64,000 nucleotides of DNA from Thermogemmatispora tikiterensis (GCF_003268475.1 NZ_MCIF01000002.1:117037-181036), one strand, 5' to 3'; positions 18,688 to 28,463 are shown, numbered from the stretch's first letter. Notes: generated from the sequence alone by a model not told the origin. Translations and numbers: made by a program.

Positions 18688-18934
18688 TCTGGCAGCTCCC
18701 TGGTTCGGTGGTGATCTCCCTCGATCTCCCTCCTCGCGCCTGGCCGCAGCCTGCCATCAGCTGTTCGGGCACACTGCCACTTTCCAGGCCAGGCCGGTCT
18801 CTGATGCACCGGAGGAAGCAGGCTGTATCAGCTGATACTAGCCTGAAGCAGCGTGTACAATGGGTATCCCGGCCCTATCGTCTGACAACGCCCCGACGCG
18901 GGGCACTCTCCCAGATCAGAAAGGAAGCGAGGAG

Positions 18935-19554
18935 ATGGCGGATCCTGAGAACACCTATGTGATCGACTCTGGGAATGTGGCCGAATTGGCGCGCCTGGTG
19001 CAACAGGACCGGCTGCTCACCGGGGGCATGGGCGGTCTCTTCCCCGAGTTTCCCGACAGGCCGCCCATGCCGAAGGGCGCGCGCGTGCTTGATCTGGCTT
19101 GTGCGGTCCAGGTGGCTGGGCGATGGAGGTGGCTTTCCACTTTCCCAGGGTCGAGATCGTCGGCATTGACATCAGCCAGCAGGTCATCGAATACGCGCAC
19201 GCGCAAGCCCGGTCGCGCGCCCTCGAGAACGTCCACTTCCAGCTGATGAACGTGATGGAGCCGCTGGCCTTTCCCGATGCCTCTTTTGCGCCGATCAACG
19301 GACGAGGCTTGAGCGGTTGCATGCTACCGGCGACTTGGCCCAGGTTTCTTCAGGAGTGCTTCCGCCTGCTCATCCCCGGCGGCGTCATCCGCCTGACAGA
19401 GCACAACGCCGCTTTCTTTCCGGCGGACGAAAATGGCTATCCCAATCGGGGGCCTGGCTGTCAGGGACCGCATGGGTATGCGAGCAATAGAGCGCAACTT
19501 GTTCAAGGGGCGTCTGCATGGCTGCAGCACCAGCTACCTGCAGCCGCCCGCTGA
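18935..19554 (+). pseudogene. SAM-dependent methyltransferase, frameshifted
   Basis: The start at 18935 (MADPENTYVIDSGNVAELAR) follows AAGGAAGCGAGGAG. The frame carries LPKGARVLDLAC-type motif I up to about 19100. One extra base there pushes the glycine loop (CGPGGWAMEVAFHFPRVEIV) and GIDISQQVIEYAHAQA into another frame. Motifs after that (VMEPLAFPDASFAPINGRGL, PGGVIRLTEHN) match class I methyltransferases, but they are eroded, and the C-terminus after about 19480 is scrambled. The acceptor substrate is unknown. The lesion sits in motif I, so no enzyme can be made. Confidence 0.8.
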
Positions 19555-19815
19555 TCTCTCTTGCCAGGCCAGCGTTGTCAGTAGCCGGCAGCGCCACCGG
19601 CCCGGAAGGCCCGCGCCGATCAGCGAGCATCAGAGCCTTGAGCCGGAAGGGATCGTGAATGTCTTGCCCAGGCGAGGAACGATGGCAGCTGACAAAGACC
19701 ATCGGACCCGGTATTGCACCACGTTCGCAGAAGCAGCCGGCTGGGCAGCGCAGTCAGCCAGGAAAAGGGTGATCATGAGCAGCACACTAAGCGGCGGTTT
19801 GGCTGCCGCTTTCTT

Positions 19816-20127
19816 TCAGCGCCTGCGGATATTTCGAGCGAAGAACTCCAGCATTTGAGACCGCTTAGCAGGATCTTTCACGATCTCTTCCAGCGTAGTC
19901 ACTTCCTTTGCGGAGGTTGCCGACGACATAATCCATTGACCTGTACGCGTCCACACATCTACGAAAACGTTGCCATCGATGAGGACACTGCCATTGGGGA
20001 GACAACGGATGGGGACCAGGGCAGGATGTCGATCTTGCACAAGAGGGAACCGCAGTCGCATCTCATCCATCAAAAATTGCAATACCGCCTGGGATGGTTC
20101 TTTCTGAGACGATGAGTCGTGAGTCAT
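19816..20127 (-). CDS. Hypothetical protein
   Basis: 103 aa, charged, without membrane segments. It ends EIVKDPAKRSQMLEFFARNI, and a central block LPNGSVLIDGNVFVDVWTRT suggests beta strands. Its ATG overlaps the stop of a very short upstream frame (reading GDILTIDAAKAVIF) in a TGATG arrangement, so it may be translated by coupling. No own Shine-Dalgarno is visible. No family was recognised. Confidence 0.45.
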   Translation of the reverse strand: MTHDSSSQKEPSQAVLQFLMDEMRLRFPLVQDRHPALVPIRCLPNGSVLIDGNVFVDVWTRTGQWIMSSATSAKEVTTLEEIVKDPAKRSQMLEFFARNIRRR

Positions 20128-20628
20128 CAGAAAATCACCGCCTTCGCTGCATCAATGGTCAGAATATCACCTTTTCCACAGCGCATCAACCTGGCCTTCG
20201 CTGGAGGCGGCCAGGCTCAATAGCATGCCTACCTCTCTTTAGGGAGCTTCTGTCTCCACCTCCTCCAGGAGATTCTCGCGTCCCTGGTTCCGGGCAAAAT
20301 CCTTCAGCTCCATCCAGCACGACTTGGCTATTTTGATACGCTTTTTTTACTCACATTTTACATAAATTTTGTGAATAGCTCTAGGAATATGTGCTGCTTC
20401 CTTCACTATTCTCGCTCCATAAAGGGTATCGTTTGCTCCAGTGCGCTCTGACGACGGATTCCCTCATCGAGAGGAAATGTGAGCAGTTTCTTCATGACTA
20501 CTCCGGTTTTCGTTCTACTGGTTGGCCAGCTGCTGCCAGCAAAGACTTGCACTGGCTGGCTGCGCTGTGCTTCTATAGAGAAAAGACAAACGGGTAACCC
20601 CTGGATTGAAGAGCAGAAAGCAACAACG
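20128..20628. other. Gene-poor stretch with small broken frames
   Basis: On the minus strand a short reading MELKDFARNQGRENLLEEVE and then LLSLAASSEGQVDALW precede the 103-aa gene. A further fragment MKKLLTFPLDEGIRRQSALE lies at about 20500-20400. These look like small degraded frames rather than complete genes. An AT-rich island at about 20335-20380 is present. Confidence 0.35.
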
Positions 20629-21110
20629 ATGCAGATCTTGCAGCGCTTAAAGCTCGCCGTTGGCGGCATGGACTGCCCCGAATGCTGTGGCCATGTGCAC
20701 GAGGCCATCGTGACCGTCGACCCCTCTCGGGTGGACATGGAGATGCTCTGCCAGGCGGTGAAACGGGCTGGCTACGATGCGCAACCGGTCAGGCAGCAGC
20801 AGGTATCTGGCGAGCGCGGACGTGCTGCCAGGCATTCGGCAGCGAAGCTGGCGCGCTCACTCCTGACTCTCTACAGTCTCCTCTTTGGTGCCGTGCTCCT
20901 GCTGGTGATCGCAGGCGAATGGCTGGCCTGCTGGAACGTCTCACCGATTTCGTCCCCTGGTACCTCGGCGCCGGTTTGACCGCGCTGGCCGCGGCGCCCA
21001 TCTTCTGGGACGTCCTGCAGGCGGCAAGACGCCGGCGTATTATCTTGCACACCCTGATGTCGCCTGGGGTACCAGCTGCGCTGGCAGTACTTGTTGTTGC
21101 TCGACCTGGG
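20629..21110 (+). pseudogene. P1B-type heavy-metal ATPase, N-terminal remnant
   Basis: The ATG at 20629 opens an HMA metal-binding domain (LKLAVGGMDCPECCGHVHEA) with the GMDCxxC motif. The middle of the domain is deleted, joining directly to VDMEMLCQAVKRAGYDAQPV. A membrane helix follows (LLTLYSLLFGAVLLLVIAGE). After a frameshift near 20930 the next helices read LTDFVPWYLGAGLTALAAAP and RRIILHTLMSPGVPAALAVL, the TM1-TM4 region of Cd/Zn/Pb exporters. Everything after that (TGES, CPx, DKTG) is missing, so the pump cannot work. Confidence 0.85.
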
Positions 21111-21419
21111 ATCCTGGCCAACTCACCCCGCCTCTTGCGGTTCCGTCTCTCATCCCCAAGAAAGGAAGGAGAGCAAAGCTGCGAATGAGAGCAAAGATAG
21201 GAAGGGCCCCCGCAAGGCTGGCCAGGTTTTTGGTGTACCGCCCAGGTGTACGTCTGGTTTCCGTGTGGTTGATAAAAGGGATCTGCCGCCTGTCTTGCTC
21301 ATCTTGATGAGCTATGATCAAGGGGCAGATCTTATTTTCAGCGCACTGCTCCTGGCCCTGCTACTCTTTTACTTTACCTGCCCTGGGACATACTCTGTGC
21401 TACCTGAAAACATCTTATA

Positions 21420-21881
21420 ATGGTTTTGCTGATATTGCTCGTAGTGAAAGGCGCCTGGCTGGCCAATGCCGCCGTCGTCGTCTTCTGGCTCGTGCTCGAA
21501 TGGCGCAGTTGGCGCAATGTCGGGCGACTGCCCTTGAAGCTGGCCCCCCCTGTGCCTGCTTTGCTTGCCGTCAGGCAGGGAGGCAACTCACTGCTCACCA
21601 GCTACCACGCTGCCTATCCTATCCAATCCTACGCCCTCGACCTGGTCGTCGTCGACCGGCTCGTCCGGTGCGCCCGCAGAGGAGGCCTCTTTCCGCGACG
21701 CCTGACGAGCTACCGCAGCTTTGGTCAAGCTGTGCTGGCCACTTGCGATGGCGTCGTCCTTGCCTGCCAGGACGGTCTGCCCGATCTGCCCGTTGGTCAG
21801 ATGGGTCCCGAGCGGCCTGCTGGGAATCACGTTGTCCTCCAGGTCTCAAAGCAGCCAGCGATCAGCCCTCTGCCGAAGTAG
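21420..21881 (+). pseudogene. M23-family (LytM-like) peptidase remnant
   Basis: An N-terminal membrane helix (VLLILLVVKGAWLANAAVVV) is followed by QGGNSLLTSYHAAYPIQSYA, LTSYRSFGQAVLATCDGVVL and ERPAGNHVVLQV. These blocks are typical of membrane-anchored M23 peptidases: the first zinc His/Asp region (YALDLV) and the 'P.GNHV' strand. The C-terminal HxH part of the active site is missing after 21881. It is therefore a truncated copy. Family assignment is moderately confident. Confidence 0.6.
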
Positions 21882-22289
21882 GCTGCGGCAGCCACCGCTG
21901 GCGCTGTCCCTATCCCGCCGGTGCCGCCTCTACCGGCTTCTAAGGCAGCGGGCTGGGCCGCTGCGAGTCTACCTGTTCCCTCGTTGCAGGCGGCCCGGCC
22001 CCTGTCGATCTGGAGCTGGTCGTGATGATTCGACGGGCGTATGCCGAAAGATTGACAGGGCAGAAGATGCAATATACAATGGAGGTAGTCTTATCTGGGT
22101 GGCGGGCGTGAAGCCACGCAAGAATGACGTGCCAGGACACTCTGAAAGCGGCATGGGGGGGCCGGTCTGGGGCCTCTGGCGCTGCTCAGATAGCTCAGCT
22201 ATTCCGCAGATCTTCGGGCCAGAGCTGCTCTCTCTGGGAAGCTGGAGCAGCTTGTAGGCGTTTTCTCCGAGCACCGCAGGTATGACATC
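21882..22289. other. Promoter-containing region upstream of the 2-TM gene, related to 46.7-47.1 kb
   Basis: Contains the promoter at 22052-22080. The last 40 bases before the gene are almost identical to those before the paralogue at 47119. No gene is visible. Confidence 0.5.
22052..22080 (+). promoter_or_regulatory. Sigma-70-type promoter of the 2-TM protein gene (copy 1)
   Basis: TTGACA, 17-base spacer, TACAAT. The surrounding sequence (GAAAGATTGAC and TATACAATGGA) is shared with the promoter before the paralogous gene at 47 kb, which supports its function. The leader would be about 205 bases. Confidence 0.6.
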
Positions 22290-22652
22290 ATGAGTGAGGA
22301 CGACTGGCAACCTCCACTCAATCGCTCTGCCAGGAGTGATAGACCGGAGGGGCTTTCTCCATCTGATCAGGCCGATGTGGCTCCATCCTCGCAAAGCCAG
22401 CAGGTGAGTGAAAGATCATTATGGCTCCAGCGAAGGGCGCAGGTCAAGGAGAAGCAGGACCAATATGCCGCAGGCGTCTGCCTGGCTGATCTCATTGGGC
22501 TTATTGTTCTCTTCGCCTTTTTTGTGGCCTTCAATGGTCATCTGATAAGTTCGGGAGCCTTTATGATCGCTATGGTGGTAGATGGGGCCCTGATGGCAAC
22601 GGTTCACGTGATCGCCTATGCGATGGCTAGAAGAGCTGAAGATATCTATTGA
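22290..22652 (+). CDS. Small 2-TM membrane protein, paralogue of the 47.1-kb gene
   Basis: 120 aa. A Ser/Gln-rich N-terminal tail (about 45 residues) precedes a basic stretch WLQRRAQVKEKQDQY. Two membrane helices follow (about residues 63-83 and 87-112), with a turn FVAFNGHLISSGAF, and the C-terminus is RRAEDIY. The layout resembles 2TM-domain proteins (short linker between two helices, tail-in). About three quarters of the residues are identical to the protein at 47119-47481. The promoter and start region are shared too, so one copy arose by duplication. Role unknown. Confidence 0.7.
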   Translation: MSEDDWQPPLNRSARSDRPEGLSPSDQADVAPSSQSQQVSERSLWLQRRAQVKEKQDQYAAGVCLADLIGLIVLFAFFVAFNGHLISSGAFMIAMVVDGALMATVHVIAYAMARRAEDIY

Positions 22653-22916
22653 TAGTTCTATTGCAGAAAGTCTGGCCGCAGTCCGAAGGGGGGGTGTCCC
22701 GCCTGCGGTTTGGCATAGGCTGCCACACCCAACTGAGGACTTTGCCGGAGGTCTTATTGACGCGCCGGGTATCGATTGTTGTGGTAAGATGCCTTAGGCC
22801 CTTTTCCCCGATGACGTTCGCGGAAGCTTTCATCCCATGGCCGGCCCAGTCGGGCAGATATCATGAAGGGTATGCCAGCGGACCCTGCCGTTTCGGGAAT
22901 CCAGTGCATATACGCC

Positions 22917-22994
22917 ACCCTGGACCAGACTCACGCACTGGAGGAGCCGCTGAGCAAGCGCGAGCTGGAGATGCTGAGCCTGATGGCCGATCGC
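22917..22994 (+). pseudogene. LuxR-type HTH fragment
   Basis: A 26-codon piece reads TLDQTHALEEPLSKRELEML followed by SLMADR. This is the entry to the LuxR C-terminal helix-turn-helix ('L-E-P-L-S-x-R-E-L-E-x-L-x-L-M-A') as found in MalT/LuxR regulators. The rest of the helix-turn-helix is unrecognisable. It is a small decayed remnant. Confidence 0.5.
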
Positions 22995-23156
22995 TCGCAC
23001 CGCGGTCCACGCAGTCGAATCGGGAGCCGGATAGCGGCGTATATGGGCAGTTGCCAGCCCGTCCGGGGCGCTGCTTTCACAGAGGCCGCTCCAGCGCCAG
23101 CAGTGCCCTGCAGCTGTGGCTTCTCCCTTCCCAGGAAGCCGCTAGCGACTGTCCTC

Positions 23157-23462
23157 TCAGACAGCAAAATCTCTCTTTTGAGACTCCTGTGCCAGAAGCA
23201 TGATCATACGGATCTTCTCCAGTTGCGAGAGCACCAGGTCTGCGGCGATCTCACCACGCAGAAAGCGCGCGCCGTGGTGAGCAATACTTTCAAATTTGGT
23301 CAGGAGCATGAAGATCAAGAGCGCCTGCAGGGTGAAACTGGCTCCCCCCGCCTGCTGATAGGCCGTCACCATCGAGGCCAGATCGGCCGAGAGGATCGGC
23401 GGAGTGGGCGCGGAAGACGATAGTCTGTCCCACGGTAGCCAGATCAGCCAGCGGGGTATCAT
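23157..23462 (-). CDS. Hypothetical protein or fragment
   Basis: The minus-strand frame ends cleanly after KRDFAV. Its second half (SFTLQALLIFMLLTKFESIA, RFLRGEIAADLVLSQLEKIR) looks like real amphipathic and hydrophobic helices. An overlapping frame at its start reads DTPLADLATVGQTIVFRAHS, suggesting that the true N-terminus is in another frame and that this is the broken 3' end of a larger gene. No family was recognised. Confidence 0.3.
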   Translation of the reverse strand: MIPRWLIWLPWDRLSSSAPTPPILSADLASMVTAYQQAGGASFTLQALLIFMLLTKFESIAHHGARFLRGEIAADLVLSQLEKIRMIMLLAQESQKRDFAV

Positions 23463-23517
23463 AGCGACAACCTGTGGTAATGATGCCAGGCCATCTGGCC
23501 CTCAGCCGGCTTCACCA

Positions 23518-23565
23518 GCCATTCGAGGATCGCTGCGTGGAATGTCGGGAGCCGAGATCCTCGAA
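23518..23565 (-). repeat. Dispersed hairpin element, copy 2
   Basis: Perfect 10-bp inverted repeat TTCGAGGATC/GATCCTCGAA around a 24-base loop. It is in reverse orientation relative to the copy at 16594-16641 (41 of 48 bases shared). It lies in non-coding DNA before the coiled-coil gene at 23675. Confidence 0.65.
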
Positions 23566-23674
23566 CGGAGCGGCAGGAGCGGCAGCAGGAGGGGCCGCGT
23601 CGGAAACGGTTGACGGCGGCGGAGCGAGATGGTATGGGAGAGGCGACAGGTTCTGATGTGCCCGGGATGGCACG

Positions 23675-23965
23675 ATGGAGAACGGATCACTGGAGCAGCG
23701 CTTTGCGGCGTTCGAAGTGAAAATGAACGGGCAGCTCACGGACATCATCGGTCTGTTGCAGCAGTTGGTGGCCGAGGTGCGGGATCAGGGCCACCGACTG
23801 AATGCGGTGGAGATCCGTATGAATACGTTTGAGAACCGTATGGCCGGCTGCGAGCAGCGGCTCAGTGCGCTGGAGGCGCGGCTGAACGAGCAGCAGCAGA
23901 GCATTAGCCTGCTCAGCACCTTCCAGCGCAAGATGATGCAGAAGATGGGAATTGAATATGAGTAG
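23675..23965 (+). CDS. Coiled-coil protein
   Basis: 96 aa, almost entirely helical with heptad periodicity. Examples are LEQRFAAFEVKMNGQLTDII, LLQQLVAEVRDQGHRLNAVE, RMNTFENRMAGCEQRLSALE and ARLNEQQQSISLLSTFQRKM. There is no signal peptide and no membrane span. The start at 23675 is the first ATG of the heptad region. It is similar in style to the coiled-coil protein at 24567-24899, so the two may belong to one family or pair. Function unknown. Confidence 0.65.
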   Translation: MENGSLEQRFAAFEVKMNGQLTDIIGLLQQLVAEVRDQGHRLNAVEIRMNTFENRMAGCEQRLSALEARLNEQQQSISLLSTFQRKMMQKMGIEYE

Positions 23966-24566
23966 GGGCCTGGTCCTGGCCTGCTGAGGGGGAGAGCCAG
24001 CTCTTGATCGCGGCGCTGATCTGGCGCCTTTTTGTTAGGTTTCGTGTTCCAATGGGAGGCTGTCCAGGTCCTGTGTCCAGGTCCTGTCAGTGTGCCGCCT
24101 CCAGCCCAGGGTTCAACCGTGTCCGTCCCATCCAGGGACAGGGCCCTGGGCTGCCGGGGTCCCTCCGGCAGCGAACGGGGAGGGAACGAGTCCCCGTTGC
24201 TCTGACGGTGCTCTGTTTAGACCGCGCTGTGCGCGTTGTCTTGGGAGAGCGGGATGCGTTCCCTGGCATCCCTTGACAACTGGAACGACGACCCCCAGAC
24301 CTGGCGGGAGCGGTGCTCAATCAGCGCAGGGCAGGGCAGAATGCGGCGATCCGTCTCAGTGTGTGCTGCCTCCAGGCGAGTCAGGGGAAACGCCGACGGC
24401 AGGACCTTCCCTTCCTGGAGTCACAGCACCTTCGTAACACTGCGAGCATAGCCTGCCACCCAGGGAATCACCTGGGAGCGATCTGGGAACGAGGCAGGAA
24501 GCAAAGGGGAATGTCGGGAGAACGGTGGTCCAGGCGAGAAGAGGGACCAGGTGTTTCCGCCTGTGC
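23966..24566. other. Gene-poor stretch between two coiled-coil genes
   Basis: About 600 GC-rich bases with overlapping short frames on both strands but no domain and no convincing start. Nothing recognisable. Confidence 0.45.
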
Positions 24567-24899
24567 TCACGATGGCTCAGGAAGGCGGGCGAGAACCTGC
24601 ATCAGCAGAGCCTCCAGCCGATCGAACCGTTTATCATGCTCATCGAACCGCTTGTCATGGGCATCGAACCGTTTATCATGGGCATCGAACCGTTTATCAT
24701 GGGCATCGAACCGTTTATCATGGGCATCAAAGCGCCGATCGTGCTCCCCTAAATGTCCCACCATCTGAGCCAGCATCGCGCGGATCTCCCGCAGCAGCTC
24801 TTCATACTTCACTGCCATGCCGAGCAGGATCGTCTCATTGTGGTTGATATCCATGACAGCGCGCTCGACTGCTGCCAGCCTCTCTTCCTGAGTAGGCAT
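24567..24899 (-). CDS. Coiled-coil protein with perfect heptad repeats
   Basis: 110 aa from the ATG at 24899 (MPTQEERLAAVERAVMDINH). Upstream in-frame ATGs at 24914 and beyond are less likely because the N-terminal part of the longer frame looks random. The middle is a run of seven-residue units HDKRFDA/HDRRFDA/HDKRFDE, each coded by a 21-bp DNA repeat. The C-terminus is FDRLEALLMQVLARLPEPS. The whole protein should form a long parallel coiled coil with charged surface. There is no signal peptide. Function unknown. Confidence 0.65.
   Translation of the reverse strand: MPTQEERLAAVERAVMDINHNETILLGMAVKYEELLREIRAMLAQMVGHLGEHDRRFDAHDKRFDAHDKRFDAHDKRFDAHDKRFDEHDKRFDRLEALLMQVLARLPEPS
24621..24746. 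repeat. Tandem 21-bp repeats, six units
   Basis: Units begin at 24621, 24642, 24663, 24684, 24705 and 24726. Three central units are identical (ATCGAACCGTTTATCATGGG plus C). The outer ones differ by one to several bases. The period is a multiple of three and keeps the frame of the heptad-repeat protein. The identical inner units suggest recent expansion. Confidence 0.85.
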
Positions 24900-25183
24900 A
24901 GACTTTCTCCTCATGCCGATCGCTTCCCAGGTACCATCTCCATCCCTCATCGGGCGAGAGGGGCATTCTGACGGTACTTCCTCTAGTATAGCATCTGGAG
25001 CGAGTCTGTCAAGCCTGTTCGATGCTCTCGACAAAAACTGGGCAGCGGTGGCCGCCTGTGTAGGGTCATGCCGGCCGGCATGACCCCCATCTCCTGGACA
25101 ACAGAGCAGATGGAGGGCCAGGCCACGTTCGGGCTTTCAGCTGGCGCAAGCGCAGGTCAACTTCCTGGCTGATGGAGATGCGG
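24900..25183. other. Intergenic region
   Basis: About 280 bases between the dndD remnant and the heptad-repeat gene. No feature recognised. Confidence 0.4.
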
Positions 25184-27222
25184 TTAATAGGCACGGCCTG
25201 GCACCTTCCTTCTCTCGGGTAGGGGAGGCGCGTTGCCCCCTTCCTCACAGGAGACCGATGTTGCACCGAGCTCTGACTCATAACTGAACCGATAGATGCG
25301 CGCGCTGTACGGCCTGACATGGCTCAGCAGCGTCGCATCCATCCCGGTATCCGTCGTGAAGAGCACGACCTGATCGCTCATCACAGGAAGATACTCACTC
25401 ACGGAGGAACCGCTGTCGATATTCCTCGTCCAGTAGCGCCAGAGGAGTATCCATCACCAGCGATAGCCGTCTTTGACCAATGGCGCGCAGGGCCTGGAGG
25501 AGAGCCAGAGCGTAGAGCTGACGCTCGCCAGCCGAAAAGCTCGCCAGGCTCAGCAAGCGACCATGAACGTCCCGGAATTGCACGGCAAAGGTCTCAGGAT
25601 CGATCAGGACCTGGGTCAGCAGATCCTCCTTATGGCAGAGCTGAGCGAAGTACTGGATGAGCTTCTTCTCCAGCTCACGCAGCTTCTGCCGGGTGAGAGC
25701 GTCTCTGTAGGTGCTCAGGACCATGCGGGTACGGTTCGACGAGTACTTGCTGTTTCGCTGCTTTTTGTGATTTCTCATACTGAGAGATGGTCTCTTTGAT
25801 CTCTCGGATCTTTGCTTCCAGCTGAAAGCGGCGAGATCCGATCTGCTCACTGAGTTTATTGGCACGCTTGCGGTTCTCGCTGATGGCCTGTTGGAGTTCG
25901 GCCATCCGCTGATACATCGGCTCCAGGACGGTTTCGTCCGGTGCGCGCCCCAGGTCTTTCTCGACGCGCTGGAGCTCCCTGCGCAGCTGGTTGCTATGCG
26001 CCTGAACCTCCTTGGGGATGACCAGCAGGATCGTATGGATCCACTGGCGCGGCTTCTTCCGATCGGGGTCCGCCAGGTGGTGGAGCAGCGCAGGCGGGTG
26101 GTGTGGCTTGCGCGCCTTGCTTTGAACTGGTCAGCCAGGCCTTGAGACGCTCGATCAATCGCTGGCGTCCCGCAGCAGAAAGCTCCAGACCCTCCCAGAT
26201 CTCGGCTCCTGCAAGCGCCTGCTCCAGCATGGCGATCCTCTCCACCCAGAGGGCGCCAGCGATCTGCTCACGTTGGATCTCCACCTCCCTGTTCAAACTC
26301 CTGCTCAGCTCGAGACAGCACTCAGACACCAGGGTAAAAAGGAGCAGCTCGGCGCAGAGCTCTCGCAAGGCCCCAGCATGCAGCTCCATCTGCCTGGTGA
26401 TCTCTGATTGGGGCTGCTGGAGGGCAGATCGCTGAGCGACATACTTCTTCCCGCCCTCTGCGACAAGAAGACGCTCCTGCTCCTTCAAGGCAGCTCATGA
26501 TCGGCAAGAGCTGCTTGCAAGTGCTCCAGATCTTGCTCAAGCTGTGAGAGTTGCCATTGGAGGCTATCCGCCTCGCCACGGAGCTCCAGGACCCTCTTAT
26601 AGAGGCTGCTGGTCTTTTCCGAGCTGCCCTGACGGGTGAGCAGCTGGCCCACGTCGCCATCCAATCGTTGGGTGAGGTCCAGGCCCAGAAGACGGGAGAG
26701 GATGCCCTCCAGCGTCTTGCTCTGGTGTCTGGGGGCGATCAGGGCATCGAACTGCTCGCCGCAGAGGTGGCCGTGGCCCGGCGATAGAAACTCGTACAGC
26801 CAGACGGGATACCCGGCAGGATCGATCTCCAGAGGCTTGCCATCATGCAAGAGGGAAAGGTCCTCCTCCACCGTGCCATGTCGTGTACGCCAGCGGCGCT
26901 CGACCTGAATCTCGACGAGGTGTCCTGAATGAACATACTGAAAGCTCAGGCTAACGGCGCTCTGCTCAGCTGCTGGCCCGCTGCAGGGCCGGTGCATGCG
27001 GCTAAGGAGAGAGTGGGTTGACAGGCTCCCTTGCAGACTGCCAGCGCCGTAGAGCGCGGACAGCAGTGCCTGGAAGAGCGCCGTTTTGCCCGAGCCGTTC
27101 TGACCGATCATGACAATCAGAGGACGCTGAGAGCCATCTTCGCCGAGAGAGGGCCGGAGATCGAAGCGATGCTTGCCCGCAAAGACGCCGGAATGCTCAA
27201 CAGAGCACTCGAGAAGCAACAT
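25184..27222 (-). pseudogene. dndD: DndD-like ATPase of a DNA-phosphorothioation system, at least four frameshifts
   Basis: The start MLLLECSVEHSGVFAGKHRF at 27222 is the usual DndD opening. Walker A MIGQNGSGKTALFQALLSAL follows at residues 38-57. The coiled-coil middle passes through three frames (shifts near 26490, 26110 and 25800). The signature region FSAGERQLYALALLQALRAI and Walker B LSLVMDTPLALLDEEYRQRF come next. After another shift near 25400 the H-loop block QVVLFTTDTGMDATLL and the end of the ATPase are seen. These are the SMC/RecN-like ATPase features of DndD, the helicase/nicking partner in DndABCDE. No dndC, dndE or dndA is nearby. With this many lesions it is dead. Confidence 0.85.
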
Positions 27223-27500
27223 CCAGGGCCTCCTCTCTAGCGGAAGCCAAAGCTGACCACAGAGGGGAGGCTCCTGTGTGGCGGGGATGGCCTCGGACTC
27301 CTCGGCCCACTCCTGATAAAGGATGGCGGCCAGCTGGTTCAAGATGCTGCCCGCTTCGTGATATCAATCGACTGCTTTTCGGCCTCCAGCAGTTTTGTGA
27401 CCATCTCGAAGGGCAAGTCATGCTCTTTGCAAATCCCGGCAAGCAGCTCCTTCTGAGTGGCATCGAAGACCGGATCATCGTCGCAGGACCTGGGATCCAT
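27223..27500 (-). pseudogene. DNA-modification-system-associated small protein remnant
   Basis: The ATG at 27500 gives MDPRSCDDDPVFDATQKELL, ICKEHDLPFEMVTKLLEAEK and a TGA. After a one-base shift near 27350 the frame continues as GSILNQLAAILYQEWAEESE directly into dndD. The block 'I-C-K-E-H-x-L-P-x-x-x-V-x-K-L-L-E-x-E' is characteristic of the small proteins encoded next to dndD in phosphorothioation clusters. Together with the DndD remnant it identifies a dnd-type locus. Confidence 0.6.
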
Positions 27501-28117
27501 TAACCGGCCTCACTTCCTGGCTGGTACGCAGTTTCTTGAAATGGGGGCATTCCGTCCGTGTCTGGCGGCCTTCCGGAGGAGGACACCCTCTCCTTGCGGG
27601 TCAGGCCAGGCACAGCGCCCAGTGAGCCGCTTGTCCCTGCCCTCAGTGGGGGTGTGTCTGAGTGCTGACGGCAGCGCCTGGACTGCCCGGAGCCGCAGCA
27701 GGCTCGCGCCACTGCCAGGATAGCCGTGCTCTCTGGGAGCATCCTGGGAAGCGGGCGGGAAGCAAGAGGGAAGCCTGGATCAGGAAGGGGAGGAGAAGCC
27801 TGTCACGTGCACGGGAAGCAGCAGGCGAGACGGTGCCCGAAGATGGAGCCAATGCCACATACGGCGGAAGATCTGATGCGAGGCATCCACGGTGTGAGCT
27901 CCCAGGCGCCCCAATTGCCCTGGCGCGGCTGGCGACGGACAGCCCGTCTCTGGGAGCAACTCCTGCATCAGCGCCGCGATCACCCTCCAATGGAGGGGAT
28001 GCCCATAGCCGCGAGCACAATGAGGAGCTCCATCAGGCGCCTCCTCGTCCCCGGCGTCGCTGGCGACCTCGGATGGCATCCGCCCGGCACCATTGCTGGC
28101 CCTTCAGCGTCACCAGC
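27501..28117. other. Gene-poor stretch
   Basis: Frames on both strands overlap but none is recognisable. The segment 27843-28080 (plus strand) has a fairly natural composition and might be a scrambled gene. I cannot identify it. Confidence 0.4.
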
Positions 28118-28345
28118 CAGCTTGTCATCACTCCTCCCTCCGTGGAGGAGGCCCTGCAGGCGAAGGAGAGTGGCCAGGCGCGCGTGATTCTCTTCAATCT
28201 CTCCGACCACGGCCACTTTGACATGCAGGCCTGCGATACCTGTATTTTGCGGGTCAGTTGCAGGACTTCGAATATCCGGTTGAGGCGGTCAGCGCTGCCC
28301 AGCAGCGCCTGCCCCAGTGGTCTGATCCCTCGCCGGTGCCTCCCG
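28118..28345 (+). pseudogene. TrpB-like (tryptophan synthase beta) C-terminal fragment
   Basis: The plus strand reads VEEALQAKESGQARVILFNL and SDHGHFDMQA. A one-base shift near 28235 then gives YFAGQLQDFEYPVEAVSAAQ. This is the C-terminal end of the TrpB2-type, PLP-dependent tryptophan synthase beta chain ('A-K-E-x-G-x-A-R-x-I-L-F-x-L-S-G-H-G-H-F-D'). The PLP lysine and most of the enzyme are missing. It is a relic converging on the peptide-export locus. Confidence 0.75.
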
Positions 28346-28463
28346 AACGCGATGAGAGGGCGAGGCGCCGCGCGACCTGTGGAGATGGGTACGGCGTCAG
28401 TGGCCAGTCCCCCCTCCCTCGCGCGCGGTCGCCCTCGCCAGCGCTCGGCTGGCACCTGGGCCG

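Noticed and set aside
22653..22916. Insertion-sequence end or structured RNA
   Set aside because: The segment looked repetitive (G7 run, partial symmetry) but no terminal inverted repeats, target duplication or transposase could be found.
24621..24746. CRISPR array
   Set aside because: The 21-bp units are directly adjacent without spacers and lie in frame inside a coiled-coil gene; this is a coding tandem repeat.
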